Of a stretch of 19,560 nucleotides of DNA, positions 7,952-15,306 are shown piece after piece (the first letter of the stretch is position 1; each line of letters begins with the position of its first letter). A program made the translations under genes and the position numbers. The DNA is from Coriobacteriia bacterium (lineage in GTDB: Bacteria > Actinomycetota > Coriobacteriia > Coriobacteriales > UBA8131), in the NCBI GenBank assembly GCA_009781525.1, contig WQXZ01000010.1, positions 1 through 19,560 on the forward strand, written 5' to 3'. A model generated the notes under the pieces. The model was not told where the DNA came from. It saw nothing but the letters and a program-made list of their open reading frames with translations, and did not search any database.

Positions 7952-8347
7952 TTATGCCTCCTGCAATATGTCGTTAAGGTCTTCGACTGTCTGGTTCCAG
8001 CTTCTGACCAGGTCGTTTAGCAGTTCGTTACCAAGGTCGGTGGTGCTGTAGTATTTGCGCGGCTTGGCTCCGTCGGTGTTCCAGGTGCTCGTGAGCAGGC
8101 CTTGTGCTTCGAGCCGGCGAAGTAGTGGGTAGAGCGTGTTGGCATCGATGGCGATTCCGGTGCCTGAGAGGTCGTTAATCAGCTTGTATCCATAGGCAGG
8201 CTGCTTGAGCTTGGCAAGCACGCAGAGAATCACGGTTCCTCGGCGGAGCTCGAGCAGGAATCCCGAGAGCAGCTCTTGCTTGGTCGTACTTTTGGGCTTA
8301 GCTGCTGAATGGTTGGCGGTTTTGCTATCGGATGATTCTTTTGGCAA
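7952..8347 (-). CDS. PadR-family transcriptional regulator
   Basis: This is a winged-helix repressor of 131 residues. The PadR signature is clear: LLELRRGTVILCVLAKLKQPAYGYKLI, then IDANTLYPLLRRLEAQGLL as recognition helix and wing, then PRKYYSTTDLG and a short C-terminal dimerisation helix. The string given is split here only to name parts of one continuous domain. The start is probably TTG at 8347, with GAGGAG about 5 bases upstream. An ATG at 8368 in the same frame has only a weak, distant ribosome site. It is followed after one base by the HAAS membrane gene. Its promoter (8449-8477) contains a perfect palindrome in the spacer, which predicts autorepression. The ligand is unknown. Confidence 0.9.
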   Translation of the reverse strand: MPKESSDSKTANHSAAKPKSTTKQELLSGFLLELRRGTVILCVLAKLKQPAYGYKLINDLSGTGIAIDANTLYPLLRRLEAQGLLTSTWNTDGAKPRKYYSTTDLGNELLNDLVRSWNQTVEDLNDILQEA

Positions 8348-8448
8348 TGTGACTCCTCGGTGTGACATGGCGTCTTACCTGCTTAGGCAGCTGAGCGATT
8401 CCTGGTTTTGCCAGGCTTACCTTGTGGCAGCTTATTATTTGCTGATTT

Positions 8449-8477
8449 ATTATATTGTGTGTTACACAATAATGCAA
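8449..8477 (-). promoter_or_regulatory. padR promoter with palindromic operator in the spacer
   Basis: On the minus strand, -35 TTGCAT (8477-8472), a 17-bp spacer and -10 TATAAT (8454-8449) form a near-consensus sigma-70 promoter about 100 bases before padR. A perfect inverted repeat, TATTGTGT-AAC-ACACAATA (8453-8471), fills the spacer and overlaps the -10 box. PadR operators are inverted repeats of similar size, so this is the likely autoregulatory site. Confidence 0.78.
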
Positions 8478-8514
8478 GAAAGGAAGGGAAAACTGTGAGA
8501 GAGGGGTCAATAAA

Positions 8515-8541
8515 AAGCCCGGGTTGCTGTGACCCGGGTTC
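8515..8541 (-). terminator. Terminator hairpin, second of tandem pair
   Basis: Stem GCCCGGGT / ACCCGGGT with loop TGCTGTG. The A run at 8512-8516 gives a U tract on the minus strand. It is nearly the same sequence as 8549-8578 and serves the minus-strand gene ending at 8665. Confidence 0.7.
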
Positions 8542-8548
8542 TTATGTG

Positions 8549-8578
8549 AAAAGCCCGGGTTGCTGTGACCCGGGCTTT
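8549..8578 (-). terminator. Terminator hairpin, first of tandem pair
   Basis: A perfect stem of 11 bp (AAAGCCCGGGT / ACCCGGGCTTT) with loop TGCTGTG. The minus-strand RNA ends in UUUU after the stem. The flanking A/T runs would let it work in both directions. Confidence 0.75.
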
Positions 8579-8664
8579 ATTTGTGTTGCTACGCTATCAG
8601 GTGCTGCTTATGCCAGCCGAGGACAAGCTGGAGACAAGCACCTCGCCTACGCTTAATGCGCCAG

Positions 8665-9099
8665 CTATCCTGGAAATGCGCGAGATAGTGGAGAAAGCAG
8701 GAAGAGCACTGTTATCGCGCCATATTGGTAGCCAAAGCTCTCAACTGTGCCAGTAAGAAAGAAAAGCAGGTATGCAACTAAGGCGGATCCAATGAACAAT
8801 GCTTTCAGCCCAAGGTTCTCACGTCTGGTGGCATCGCCTTCGGAATACCACTCGACAATCGACGTTAGAAGAATGATCCAGAAGGCAATATGAGCCAGTC
8901 GGTAAACCAGACTCGATATTACTCCTGGTCTTTGCGTGAACGCAAACAGATTCTTTAGAGCTACGCCTCCCCAGGCAGGTGCTTCAAAAGTCATCGCCAC
9001 AGCGCCGATGACCATTAGCCCAACCAAGGCGATCCACCCTAGAATCAAGGATGCTGTCACTAGCCGGAAACCTAAAGGTCTTTTTGTGTCCCATCTCAT
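8665..9099 (-). CDS. Small membrane protein of unknown function (4 TM)
   Basis: The 144-residue hydrophobic protein has predicted membrane segments at about 12-36, 62-82, 97-115 and 122-138, and a short basic N-terminus. I recognise no family motif. The gene is very probably real: an almost perfect ribosome site, AGGAGGTGA, lies 4 bases before the ATG at 9099, a consensus-like promoter lies at 9204-9232, and tandem terminators follow at 8549-8578. It is a single-gene unit, divergent from the TetR operon. Direct repeats around its expected transcription start suggest regulation, but not by which protein. Confidence 0.82.
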   Translation of the reverse strand: MRWDTKRPLGFRLVTASLILGWIALVGLMVIGAVAMTFEAPAWGGVALKNLFAFTQRPGVISSLVYRLAHIAFWIILLTSIVEWYSEGDATRRENLGLKALFIGSALVAYLLFFLTGTVESFGYQYGAITVLFLLSPLSRAFPG

Positions 9100-9181
9100 A
9101 ATGTCACCTCCTAAATCGGTCTTTCTTCATTTTTTGAAGTAATGATGCAGGACTCACTTTGTCTGACTATCGATGTATCTG

Positions 9182-9198
9182 TACGATACTATACGATA
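9182..9198. promoter_or_regulatory. Direct repeats TACGATA at the start of the 8665-9099 transcript
   Basis: TACGATA occurs at 9182-9188 and 9192-9198, a 10-bp (one helical turn) period, just downstream of the -10 box of the minus-strand promoter. TATACGAT recurs at 9265-9272. An imperfect inverted repeat GTATC-N5-GATAC (9176-9190) overlaps it. The position fits a repressor site, but the regulator is unknown. Confidence 0.4.
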
Positions 9199-9203
9199 TC
9201 ACT

Positions 9204-9232
9204 ACTCTATCATCGAGTTCGGTAGCTGTCAA
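9204..9232 (-). promoter_or_regulatory. Promoter of the small membrane protein gene
   Basis: On the minus strand, consensus -35 TTGACA (9232-9227), a 17-bp spacer and -10 TAGAGT (9209-9204). The expected 5' leader is about 100 bases. Confidence 0.75.
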
Positions 9233-9240
9233 GCTGATTA

Positions 9241-9300
9241 TTCGGTTTTAAGGTTTCTTTAAGCTATACGATCTGGGGGCAATCTGATACTTATGGCAGG
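9241..9300 (+). repeat. Degenerate copy of the intergenic repeat
   Basis: Compared with 16194-16256, this stretch keeps TTCG at its start, then TA-ACGA, AATC-GA, and ends with the identical 10-mer TTATGGCAGG (9291-9300 versus 16247-16256). Total length is within about 2 bases. Similarity in between is weak, so homology is probable rather than certain. Confidence 0.4.
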
Positions 9301-9360
9301 CTCGCAGCTCCAGGTAAAATGACCAATCTTGGAGCAGAACGAGGTTTTATCCAGATGATT

Positions 9361-9402
9361 GTTTGGCGCTTTGTTTGGCGCCTCGTTTGGCGCTTTGTTT
9401 GG
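9361..9402 (+). repeat. 12-bp tandem repeat GTTTGGCGCTTT
   Basis: Three and a half units of GTTTGGCGCYTY lie at 9361-9402. Two overlapping open frames cross it (9319-9546, with VW-R repeats; 9359-9559, TTG start, with FGALFGASF repeats). Both are hydrophobic and neither has a good ribosome site, so I do not call a gene. The stretch 9301-9538 otherwise shows nothing recognisable. Confidence 0.55.
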
Positions 9403-9538
9403 CTTTGGCGCTCGTATAATTGGGTTCTCTGTCCGGTGCTTTTTTGGGCGCTTTATTGGATTTGGATTGGATTTTCTATGCTACAAGTGGCGTTTTGCAT
9501 TGGAAGCAAGCCGGAAGCAAGCTCACGCGAATTCCTTA

Positions 9539-9580
9539 TTGACTGAGTTCAATCAATAACGTATATTGAACCAATTCAAT
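9539..9580 (+). promoter_or_regulatory. Promoter and operator of the TetR-ABC-CPBP-sigma operon
   Basis: -35 TTGACT (9539-9544), 17-bp spacer, -10 TATATT (9562-9567). Half-sites TTCAAT (9548-9553), ATTGAA (9565-9570) and TTCAAT (9575-9580) alternate in orientation. ATTGAA-CCAA-TTCAAT is a perfect inverted repeat over the expected transcription start. This arrangement suits autorepression by the TetR protein encoded 86 bases downstream. Confidence 0.72.
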
Positions 9581-9665
9581 GGCGTGTCACTAACGTTGCG
9601 CATGCCAAAAACATGCACTGCTGCAATACCAATATGTAACATCCATGCTTGCCCGAGGGGGACTT

Positions 9666-10247
9666 ATGAGTAGGGTACGAACAGTAAAGCCGGTTGAGGA
9701 GCGCCGTCAGGATATTATCACGGCAGCGCGAAAACTCTTTTTGACGAATGGCTACAGAAACACTTCCGTAGCCATTATTGCCAATGAGTTGGGAATCGCT
9801 CAGGGGTTGATCTTTCACTATTTCAAGTCTAAGGCTCAGCTGCTTTATACGGTGTTCGACGAGATTGCCGCTGAGAAACAGGCGAATCTGATTGAGATGT
9901 TACGGACATTTGAAGGTCAGTCCATCGACTGTCTGGAGATGTTTTTTCAGCATGGCACACTTAACGAAGGGTACGAGGAGCTGTTTACTGATCTTGTCGA
10001 GGATCCGGCGATTCATGAATATCTGCAGGATAAGCTGACCAGCATGTCGGTTCCGATGATTACAGAGTTGATTGTGCGTGGGAATTCCGATGGTTCGTGG
10101 CAGTGCGATTATCCGGAGCAGACGGCGGTGTTTCTGATCTCTGGCCTCAGTGGAATTCTGAGAGACCATAGTAACTATGAACCAAATGCTTTAAAAGAAG
10201 CGCTTCAAAGCATCATGCTGAGGCTGCTTGGCACCAACAAGGTATAA
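9666..10247 (+). CDS. TetR/AcrR-family transcriptional regulator
   Basis: This is a 193-residue repressor. Its N-terminal TetR DNA-binding domain is clear: DIITAARKLFLTNGYRNTSV, then the helix-turn-helix IANELGIAQGLIFHYFKSK. The C-terminal ligand domain (about 70-193) is not assignable to a subfamily. The ATG at 9666 is chosen over the in-frame ATG at 9645 because GAGGGG lies about 6 bases upstream. It is the first gene of a four-gene plus-strand operon, 30 bases before the ABC transporter gene. The promoter at 9539-9567 carries paired TTCAAT/ATTGAA half-sites, so it probably represses itself and the transporter, protease and sigma genes until a ligand, perhaps the transported compound, binds. 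Confidence 0.92.
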   Translation: MSRVRTVKPVEERRQDIITAARKLFLTNGYRNTSVAIIANELGIAQGLIFHYFKSKAQLLYTVFDEIAAEKQANLIEMLRTFEGQSIDCLEMFFQHGTLNEGYEELFTDLVEDPAIHEYLQDKLTSMSVPMITELIVRGNSDGSWQCDYPEQTAVFLISGLSGILRDHSNYEPNALKEALQSIMLRLLGTNKV

Positions 10248-10277
10248 AACCACGGCGTAGCACGGGAAAGGCTAATA

Positions 10278-13200
10278 ATGCTTCAGGTGAAAAGCATCAC
10301 CAAGACCTACAAGACAGCAGACTTCGAACAAAAGGCGCTCGATGCCCTCTCTGTGACATTCAGAGATAATGAGTTCGCGGCGATTCTTGGTCCATCTGGT
10401 TCAGGTAAGACAACCTTGCTGAATATCATCGGCGGACTAGATCGGGCTGATTCCGGTGAGATGCTGATTGATGGTGTGTCCACAAAGCTCTACAAGGATA
10501 GAGACTGGGATACGTATCGAAACAATCGCATTGGCTTTGTGTTTCAGAACTACAATCTGATTTCGCACCAATCCGTACTTGCAAACGTCGAGCTTGCTTT
10601 GACTCTTTCTGGCGTTTCCAAAACGGAGCGTCAGCGTCGTGCCAAACAGGCTCTCGATGAGGTTGGTATTCTTGAGCATATGAACAAGAAGCCAAGCCAG
10701 CTCTCTGGCGGTCAGATGCAGCGCGTTTCGATTGCCCGCGCACTTGTCAACGACCCGGAGATCCTACTGGCTGATGAACCGACTGGTGCCCTTGACTCGA
10801 AAACCAGCCTTCAGATCATGGAGCTGCTGAAGAAGATCGCAGAGGATCGTCTGGTTATCATGGTCACCCATAATCCAAACCTGGCTGATACCTATGCTAC
10901 CCGCACCATCAACCTCCATGACGGGCAGGTAGTGTCAGACAGTGACCCATTTGTTCCGCTTAAAGCGGCGGTTTCTACCAAAACTATCCGCCAGACAGCG
11001 ATGAGCTTTGCTACCTCCCTCTCGCTATCTTTCTCAAACCTGATGACCAAGAAGGGGCGCACCCTGATGACTGCTTTTGCTGGGTCGATCGGCATCATCG
11101 GTATCGCTGCGATTCTGGCTTTGGCAAACGGTGTCAATGAGTACATTCGCAGCATAGAGGAGAGCACGCTTTCTCAGTATCCTCTAAGCATCAATCGTAC
11201 CGGCATGGATCTCGCATCAATGATGAATGGACCCCATGTCGACGAAGATGGTGAGCGAACGATAACCATCACCACTGGTGGAGAAGGTTATGTGCGCGAA
11301 ATCAACCTTTTGGCAAGTATGTTTAAGAGAGTTACAACCAATGACTTGGCCTCTCTAAAGGTGTTTTTCGACGATGAAGACAACGAAATATGGCAATACG
11401 TGAACTCCATTGAGTATTCATATGACCTCACGCCTCAGATATACCTGGGTGATACATCCGATCAGGTACGGCAGGTGAACCCAGGAACTATCAGTCGCCT
11501 GATGGACCCAACCGCCAGCAGTATGGGCTCAACCAGTTCAGCGCTGAGTTTCGGCATGAGCATGACAATCTTCAACCCGATTCCCAGCAACCAGGCACTA
11601 ATCGAGCCTCACTACAACGTTTTAGCTGGTAGATGGCCAGAGGCCTATAACGAATGCGTGCTGGTAACCGCAGGGCGAAACCTGACCAGTGACTATGTGA
11701 TGTATGCCCTAGGCCTACGCGATACAAAGTTACTTGACCAGATGATCGAAGACTTCATGAACCAGAAAGAGGTCTATATTCCGGTTGACGACCAAGTGTT
11801 CAGCTACGAAGAGATCATGAATGTCGATCTGCGTTTGGTTCTCTCATCAGACTACTATACCTATGATGAGGCCTTTGAGATCTATATCGACCATCGTGAG
11901 GACGAAACCTATCTGCGAACCCTGGTGCAGAACTCTGAACGGTTGGTGATTGTCGGCATCGTCGGATCCAACCCGGACAGCGACCTGAGTCCATTGCGCC
12001 CAGGAATCAATTATTCACCGCTGCTGATTGATTACCTGATGGAAAAAGCTGCTGAGAGCGAACTCGTGCAGGCTCAGCTGGCAAACCCGGACATCGATAT
12101 CTTTACCGGTAAGACATTCGAGCAGGCAAACAGTGAGCGCTCATCGGATTTCGACATGAGCAAGTTGCTGACAATAGATGAGGATGCAATCTCCGATGCC
12201 TTTGCTTTTGATACCAGTGCTCTTGGTTCGTTGAATCTGTCGGGCGCTATGTCTATGAACCCCGGCAGTCTTGACATGAGCTCGATGGGTTCGCTGGACT
12301 TTCCCCCGCTTGACCTGACGGCGCTTTTTGCCGGAGTCGAGCTAACCGACCTGCCGATAGACGGCCTGATAGACTTTGCGATGCTTGTCTTAAGCGACTA
12401 CCTGGATGATCGTCAAGATGAGCTGCAAGTCATAGCTCAGGATGTCTTGGCTGACTTTGCAGAATATCTGCAGGAGCCACAGGCGCAATATATCATCGGA
12501 CAAGGCTTACCGCTCGCTATCGACTATGTTCAGATGAACGCACTGATTTCCAGAGTCATTTCGGAGTTCTTAGGCTACTGCATTATGAATGGAATCGATG
12601 CTGACGGTATGGCAGCTGCGTTTCCGGTTTGGTTGTCTGACCCGGCAAACTCCTCATGGGTTGCAGCAGAACTCAACGATGCTGTTGACAACGAGGCTTT
12701 GCTCAACCTGGGGGTCTATCTGGTTGGAAGCTATCTGGCAAACCGCGGCTACACAATAGAAACCATAACCGACAGCATTGTTGCAGACTTCTCTGTCTGG
12801 GTGTCTGACCCTATGGTGGCTGGTAAGGTGATGTACTACTTCACGATTACTGTTGACCTACAGCCTCTGCTAAGTAAGATCTCCATGGGTTTGGCAGGTT
12901 ACCTGCAGAGTGCGATTGAATCCTTCCTCTACCAGTTCATGGCTGCATTGCAAGGTCAGATAACCAGTGGCATGAGTGAAGTTATGAGCCAACTTTCTGG
13001 CGCATTAGCAGGAGCGTTCAGTTTTGATGGCGACGCTTTTGCCGGTGCTTTCCAATTCAACATGAATCAGGAAGACATGACCCAGCTGATGCTTTCAATG
13101 ATGGGCAGGCAGCAAAAGTCGTATGAGTCGAACATGAAGCTGCTCGGCTACGCAACACCAACCGAACCATCAAGTATTTCTATTTACCCGAAAGACTTTG

Positions 13201-13739
13201 TCAGCAAGCAGTCAGTCATCGATATCTTAGAAAACTACAACTATCGGATGGAAAACTCCGGACAGAAAGACAAGGTGATTATCTACACGGACTTCGTTGG
13301 AGCCCTGATGGGATCGGTGACTAAGATCGTCGATAACATCAGAACGGTTCTGGTTGCCTTTGTCGCAATATCTCTGATCGTCTCAAGCATAATGATCGGC
13401 ATCGTCACCTACATCTCGGTGCTCGAACGCAAGAAAGAAATCGGCATCCTCAGGTCAATCGGCGCCAGTAAACGAGACATCAGTAATGTGTTCAATGCAG
13501 AAACCTTAATAATCGGCTTTGCTGCTGGAGTAATCGGAATCGGGTTGACAGCGCTTGCCTGTATACCTGCGAATCTGATTGTTGAAGCAACTATCGGAAT
13601 TCATAAGATCGCCCAATTGCCCCTGGTACCTGCACTTCAGCTAATCGTGATAAGCTGTTTGCTATCTTTCGTTGCCGGCCTGATACCGTCAGTGGCTGCT
13701 TCGCGGCGTGACCCGGTTGAAGCTCTGCGCAGCGAGTGA
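10278..13739 (+). CDS. MacB-type ABC transporter, fused ATPase and FtsX-like permease
   Basis: The 1153-residue protein has an N-terminal ABC ATPase (about 1-225): Walker A GPSGSGKTT 38-46, Q-loop Q90, signature LSGGQ 142-146, Walker B ILLADE 162-167 and switch H198. A linker leads to membrane segment 1 (about 262-288, after KKGRTLMTAFAG). A very long extracytoplasmic region (about 290-1015) follows, then three C-terminal segments (about 1022-1044, 1076-1100, 1118-1140). These enclose the FtsX loop ERKKEIGILRSIGASKRDI and end in the MacB-type tail RRDPVEALR. All ATPase motifs are intact. E. coli MacB has the same order but a periplasmic domain of only about 230 residues. Such mechanotransmission-type exporters act in peptide or lipoprotein handling and antibiotic resistance. 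The substrate here is unknown. AAAGG lies 8 bases before the ATG. Confidence 0.93.
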   Translation: MLQVKSITKTYKTADFEQKALDALSVTFRDNEFAAILGPSGSGKTTLLNIIGGLDRADSGEMLIDGVSTKLYKDRDWDTYRNNRIGFVFQNYNLISHQSVLANVELALTLSGVSKTERQRRAKQALDEVGILEHMNKKPSQLSGGQMQRVSIARALVNDPEILLADEPTGALDSKTSLQIMELLKKIAEDRLVIMVTHNPNLADTYATRTINLHDGQVVSDSDPFVPLKAAVSTKTIRQTAMSFATSLSLSFSNLMTKKGRTLMTAFAGSIGIIGIAAILALANGVNEYIRSIEESTLSQYPLSINRTGMDLASMMNGPHVDEDGERTITITTGGEGYVREINLLASMFKRVTTNDLASLKVFFDDEDNEIWQYVNSIEYSYDLTPQIYLGDTSDQVRQVNPGTISRLMDPTASSMGSTSSALSFGMSMTIFNPIPSNQALIEPHYNVLAGRWPEAYNECVLVTAGRNLTSDYVMYALGLRDTKLLDQMIEDFMNQKEVYIPVDDQVFSYEEIMNVDLRLVLSSDYYTYDEAFEIYIDHREDETYLRTLVQNSERLVIVGIVGSNPDSDLSPLRPGINYSPLLIDYLMEKAAESELVQAQLANPDIDIFTGKTFEQANSERSSDFDMSKLLTIDEDAISDAFAFDTSALGSLNLSGAMSMNPGSLDMSSMGSLDFPPLDLTALFAGVELTDLPIDGLIDFAMLVLSDYLDDRQDELQVIAQDVLADFAEYLQEPQAQYIIGQGLPLAIDYVQMNALISRVISEFLGYCIMNGIDADGMAAAFPVWLSDPANSSWVAAELNDAVDNEALLNLGVYLVGSYLANRGYTIETITDSIVADFSVWVSDPMVAGKVMYYFTITVDLQPLLSKISMGLAGYLQSAIESFLYQFMAALQGQITSGMSEVMSQLSGALAGAFSFDGDAFAGAFQFNMNQEDMTQLMLSMMGRQQKSYESNMKLLGYATPTEPSSISIYPKDFVSKQSVIDILENYNYRMENSGQKDKVIIYTDFVGALMGSVTKIVDNIRTVLVAFVAISLIVSSIMIGIVTYISVLERKKEIGILRSIGASKRDISNVFNAETLIIGFAAGVIGIGLTALACIPANLIVEATIGIHKIAQLPLVPALQLIVISCLLSFVAGLIPSVAASRRDPVEALRSE

Positions 13740-13781
13740 GGGGTTCACCGAAGAGGTGCGAACAAAAGAGAGGCAGACTAA

Positions 13782-15302
13782 ATGACATCTTTTATCGACA
13801 GTCTTTACAAATCTGTCCTGCGTCGACAGGTCATGTATGTTGTTTTAGCACTGCTGGGGTTTTACGTTCTTAACTTTATCGGATCCTATGCTACCATCTC
13901 TATCTACAGAGCTATCGTGGTCGCTTCAGGTGCTCGCGTAAGTTACATGCTGCCGCCAGAGATAATCGGCCTCTCAAGCATCATCGGAATCATCGCTGGA
14001 GCAGTAGTGATGCTGGCTCTACGCGGAAAACGCCTGGTGACCACCGACCTCACCCATGTCAACGAGCCTGCTCGCGCTACCGACATCATGGCTGCCATCA
14101 TGCTGATGATCGGCATCCAGGCAGTAATGTATATTCTCACGATAATCCTGTTTATTATGACCAGCGCATTTATCGAACCAGTCGATTCTGCCTACGAACA
14201 AGGCATCAGCTCACTGCTTACTCCCATCGGAATTCTCTACATCGTCCTAATCGGACCGGTATTCGAAGAAATCATCTTCCGCGGTGCAATCATGCGTTCG
14301 CTCGAACGCTTCGGTGTCAACTACGCAATAGTGATCTCATCGATTATCTTCGGCATCTATCACATTTATTTTCAGCAAATCTTTTTCGCCTTCTCAATCG
14401 GCTTGATTTTCGCATTCGTCGCCCAACGTTTCTCACTCAAATGGGCCATCTACCTGCACATCTTCAACAACCTCTTCAGCGTTTGCCAGTCAATACTTGT
14501 TGAAAACAACCCCGACCTTGCCGTCGTTGTGATACTGCTACTCTACTTTTTTGCGCTCCTGGGATCGATCATCTACCTGGCTATTTCTAACAGGAGGATA
14601 AAATCTCACCTGGGCGTTAGAAAACCGGCGAGCAAGTATTTCGTTTTGGGACAAGTGCCGGGGGTTGCGGTTGGGATGGCACCTGGGGTTGCGCAGGGGA
14701 TGGCACCTGCGCAGGGGGTCGCGCCTGGAGCACCGCTTGGGATGGCGCCTGCACCAGGGATCGCACCCACACCAGGGATGGCGCCTGCGCCACAGCTAGC
14801 GCCAACACAATATATGCCTGGCCAGTATGCTATACCACAGCAGCAGGCTGCATTCACTCAGGCTCAGCAGCCTTACCAGCAAATACCAGAAGGCACACCG
14901 ATTCAACCAGTCAGCGCTCCGGATCAATATAGTCAACCGCAGCCGCCAGCCTATGCGCAGTCTCCGTATTTACAAGGGCAGCAAGTACCGTACGCACAAA
15001 GTCCTTATCCACAGGTTCAGCCAGTGCCATTTGCTCAGGCTCCCTATTCTCAGGCACAGCCGGTACCGCACACACAACAGCAGGTACCAATGGGTCAACT
15101 GCAGATCAAGCCGACCAAAGCGCAGATTACCGCTGCGTTCGAAGAGAACAGACAAACTGGGGTTTTTCTTCCTCCTGCGATGCCTGGTGAACCTGCAGCA
15201 CGCCCCTTCCGGATAACGTTTAGCAGCCCAATCTTTATTGCTCTGCTCGTTCTGTTTTTAGGTCTTGGATTGATTATCCAGATTGCACCATATCTTTCCT
15301 AG
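13782..15302 (+). CDS. CPBP (CAAX/Abi) intramembrane protease with repetitive Pro/Gln-rich tail
   Basis: This is a polytopic membrane protein of 506 residues. The glutamic-type intramembrane protease motifs are complete: EEIIFR (E162, E163, R167), FGIYH (H194) and HIFNN (H226, N230). Residues 1-270 hold about seven to eight membrane segments. Residues 293-340 are short Gly/Ala/Pro/Met repeats (variants of G-M-A-P-A-P). Residues 391-436 are three full 13-residue repeats of YAQSPY-Q--QPVP plus a fragment. An extra hydrophobic segment (about 483-503) ends the protein, so the disordered tail is tethered at both ends. Typical family members are 200-300 residues and lack such a tail. It begins 42 bases after the ABC gene; a GAGAGG ribosome site precedes the ATG. 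Substrate unknown; candidates are an anti-sigma factor, a secreted peptide or a peptide exported by the neighbouring ABC protein. Confidence 0.9.
   Translation: MTSFIDSLYKSVLRRQVMYVVLALLGFYVLNFIGSYATISIYRAIVVASGARVSYMLPPEIIGLSSIIGIIAGAVVMLALRGKRLVTTDLTHVNEPARATDIMAAIMLMIGIQAVMYILTIILFIMTSAFIEPVDSAYEQGISSLLTPIGILYIVLIGPVFEEIIFRGAIMRSLERFGVNYAIVISSIIFGIYHIYFQQIFFAFSIGLIFAFVAQRFSLKWAIYLHIFNNLFSVCQSILVENNPDLAVVVILLLYFFALLGSIIYLAISNRRIKSHLGVRKPASKYFVLGQVPGVAVGMAPGVAQGMAPAQGVAPGAPLGMAPAPGIAPTPGMAPAPQLAPTQYMPGQYAIPQQQAAFTQAQQPYQQIPEGTPIQPVSAPDQYSQPQPPAYAQSPYLQGQQVPYAQSPYPQVQPVPFAQAPYSQAQPVPHTQQQVPMGQLQIKPTKAQITAAFEENRQTGVFLPPAMPGEPAARPFRITFSSPIFIALLVLFLGLGLIIQIAPYLS
14656..14790 (+). repeat. Degenerate GGGATGGCGCCTGCG-type direct repeats inside the CPBP gene
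   Basis: GGGATGGCACCTG/GGGATGGCGCCTG recurs four to five times among CAGGGGGTCGCG-type variants, encoding the G-M-A-P repeats. Such arrays can change copy number by slippage. Confidence 0.6.
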
Positions 15303-15306
15303 GCTT

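Noticed and set aside
14606..14857. Antisense frame with GAIPGAGAIP-type repeats
   Set aside because: It is the shadow of the G-M-A-P repeat region of the CPBP gene, which has full family motifs in the sense frame.
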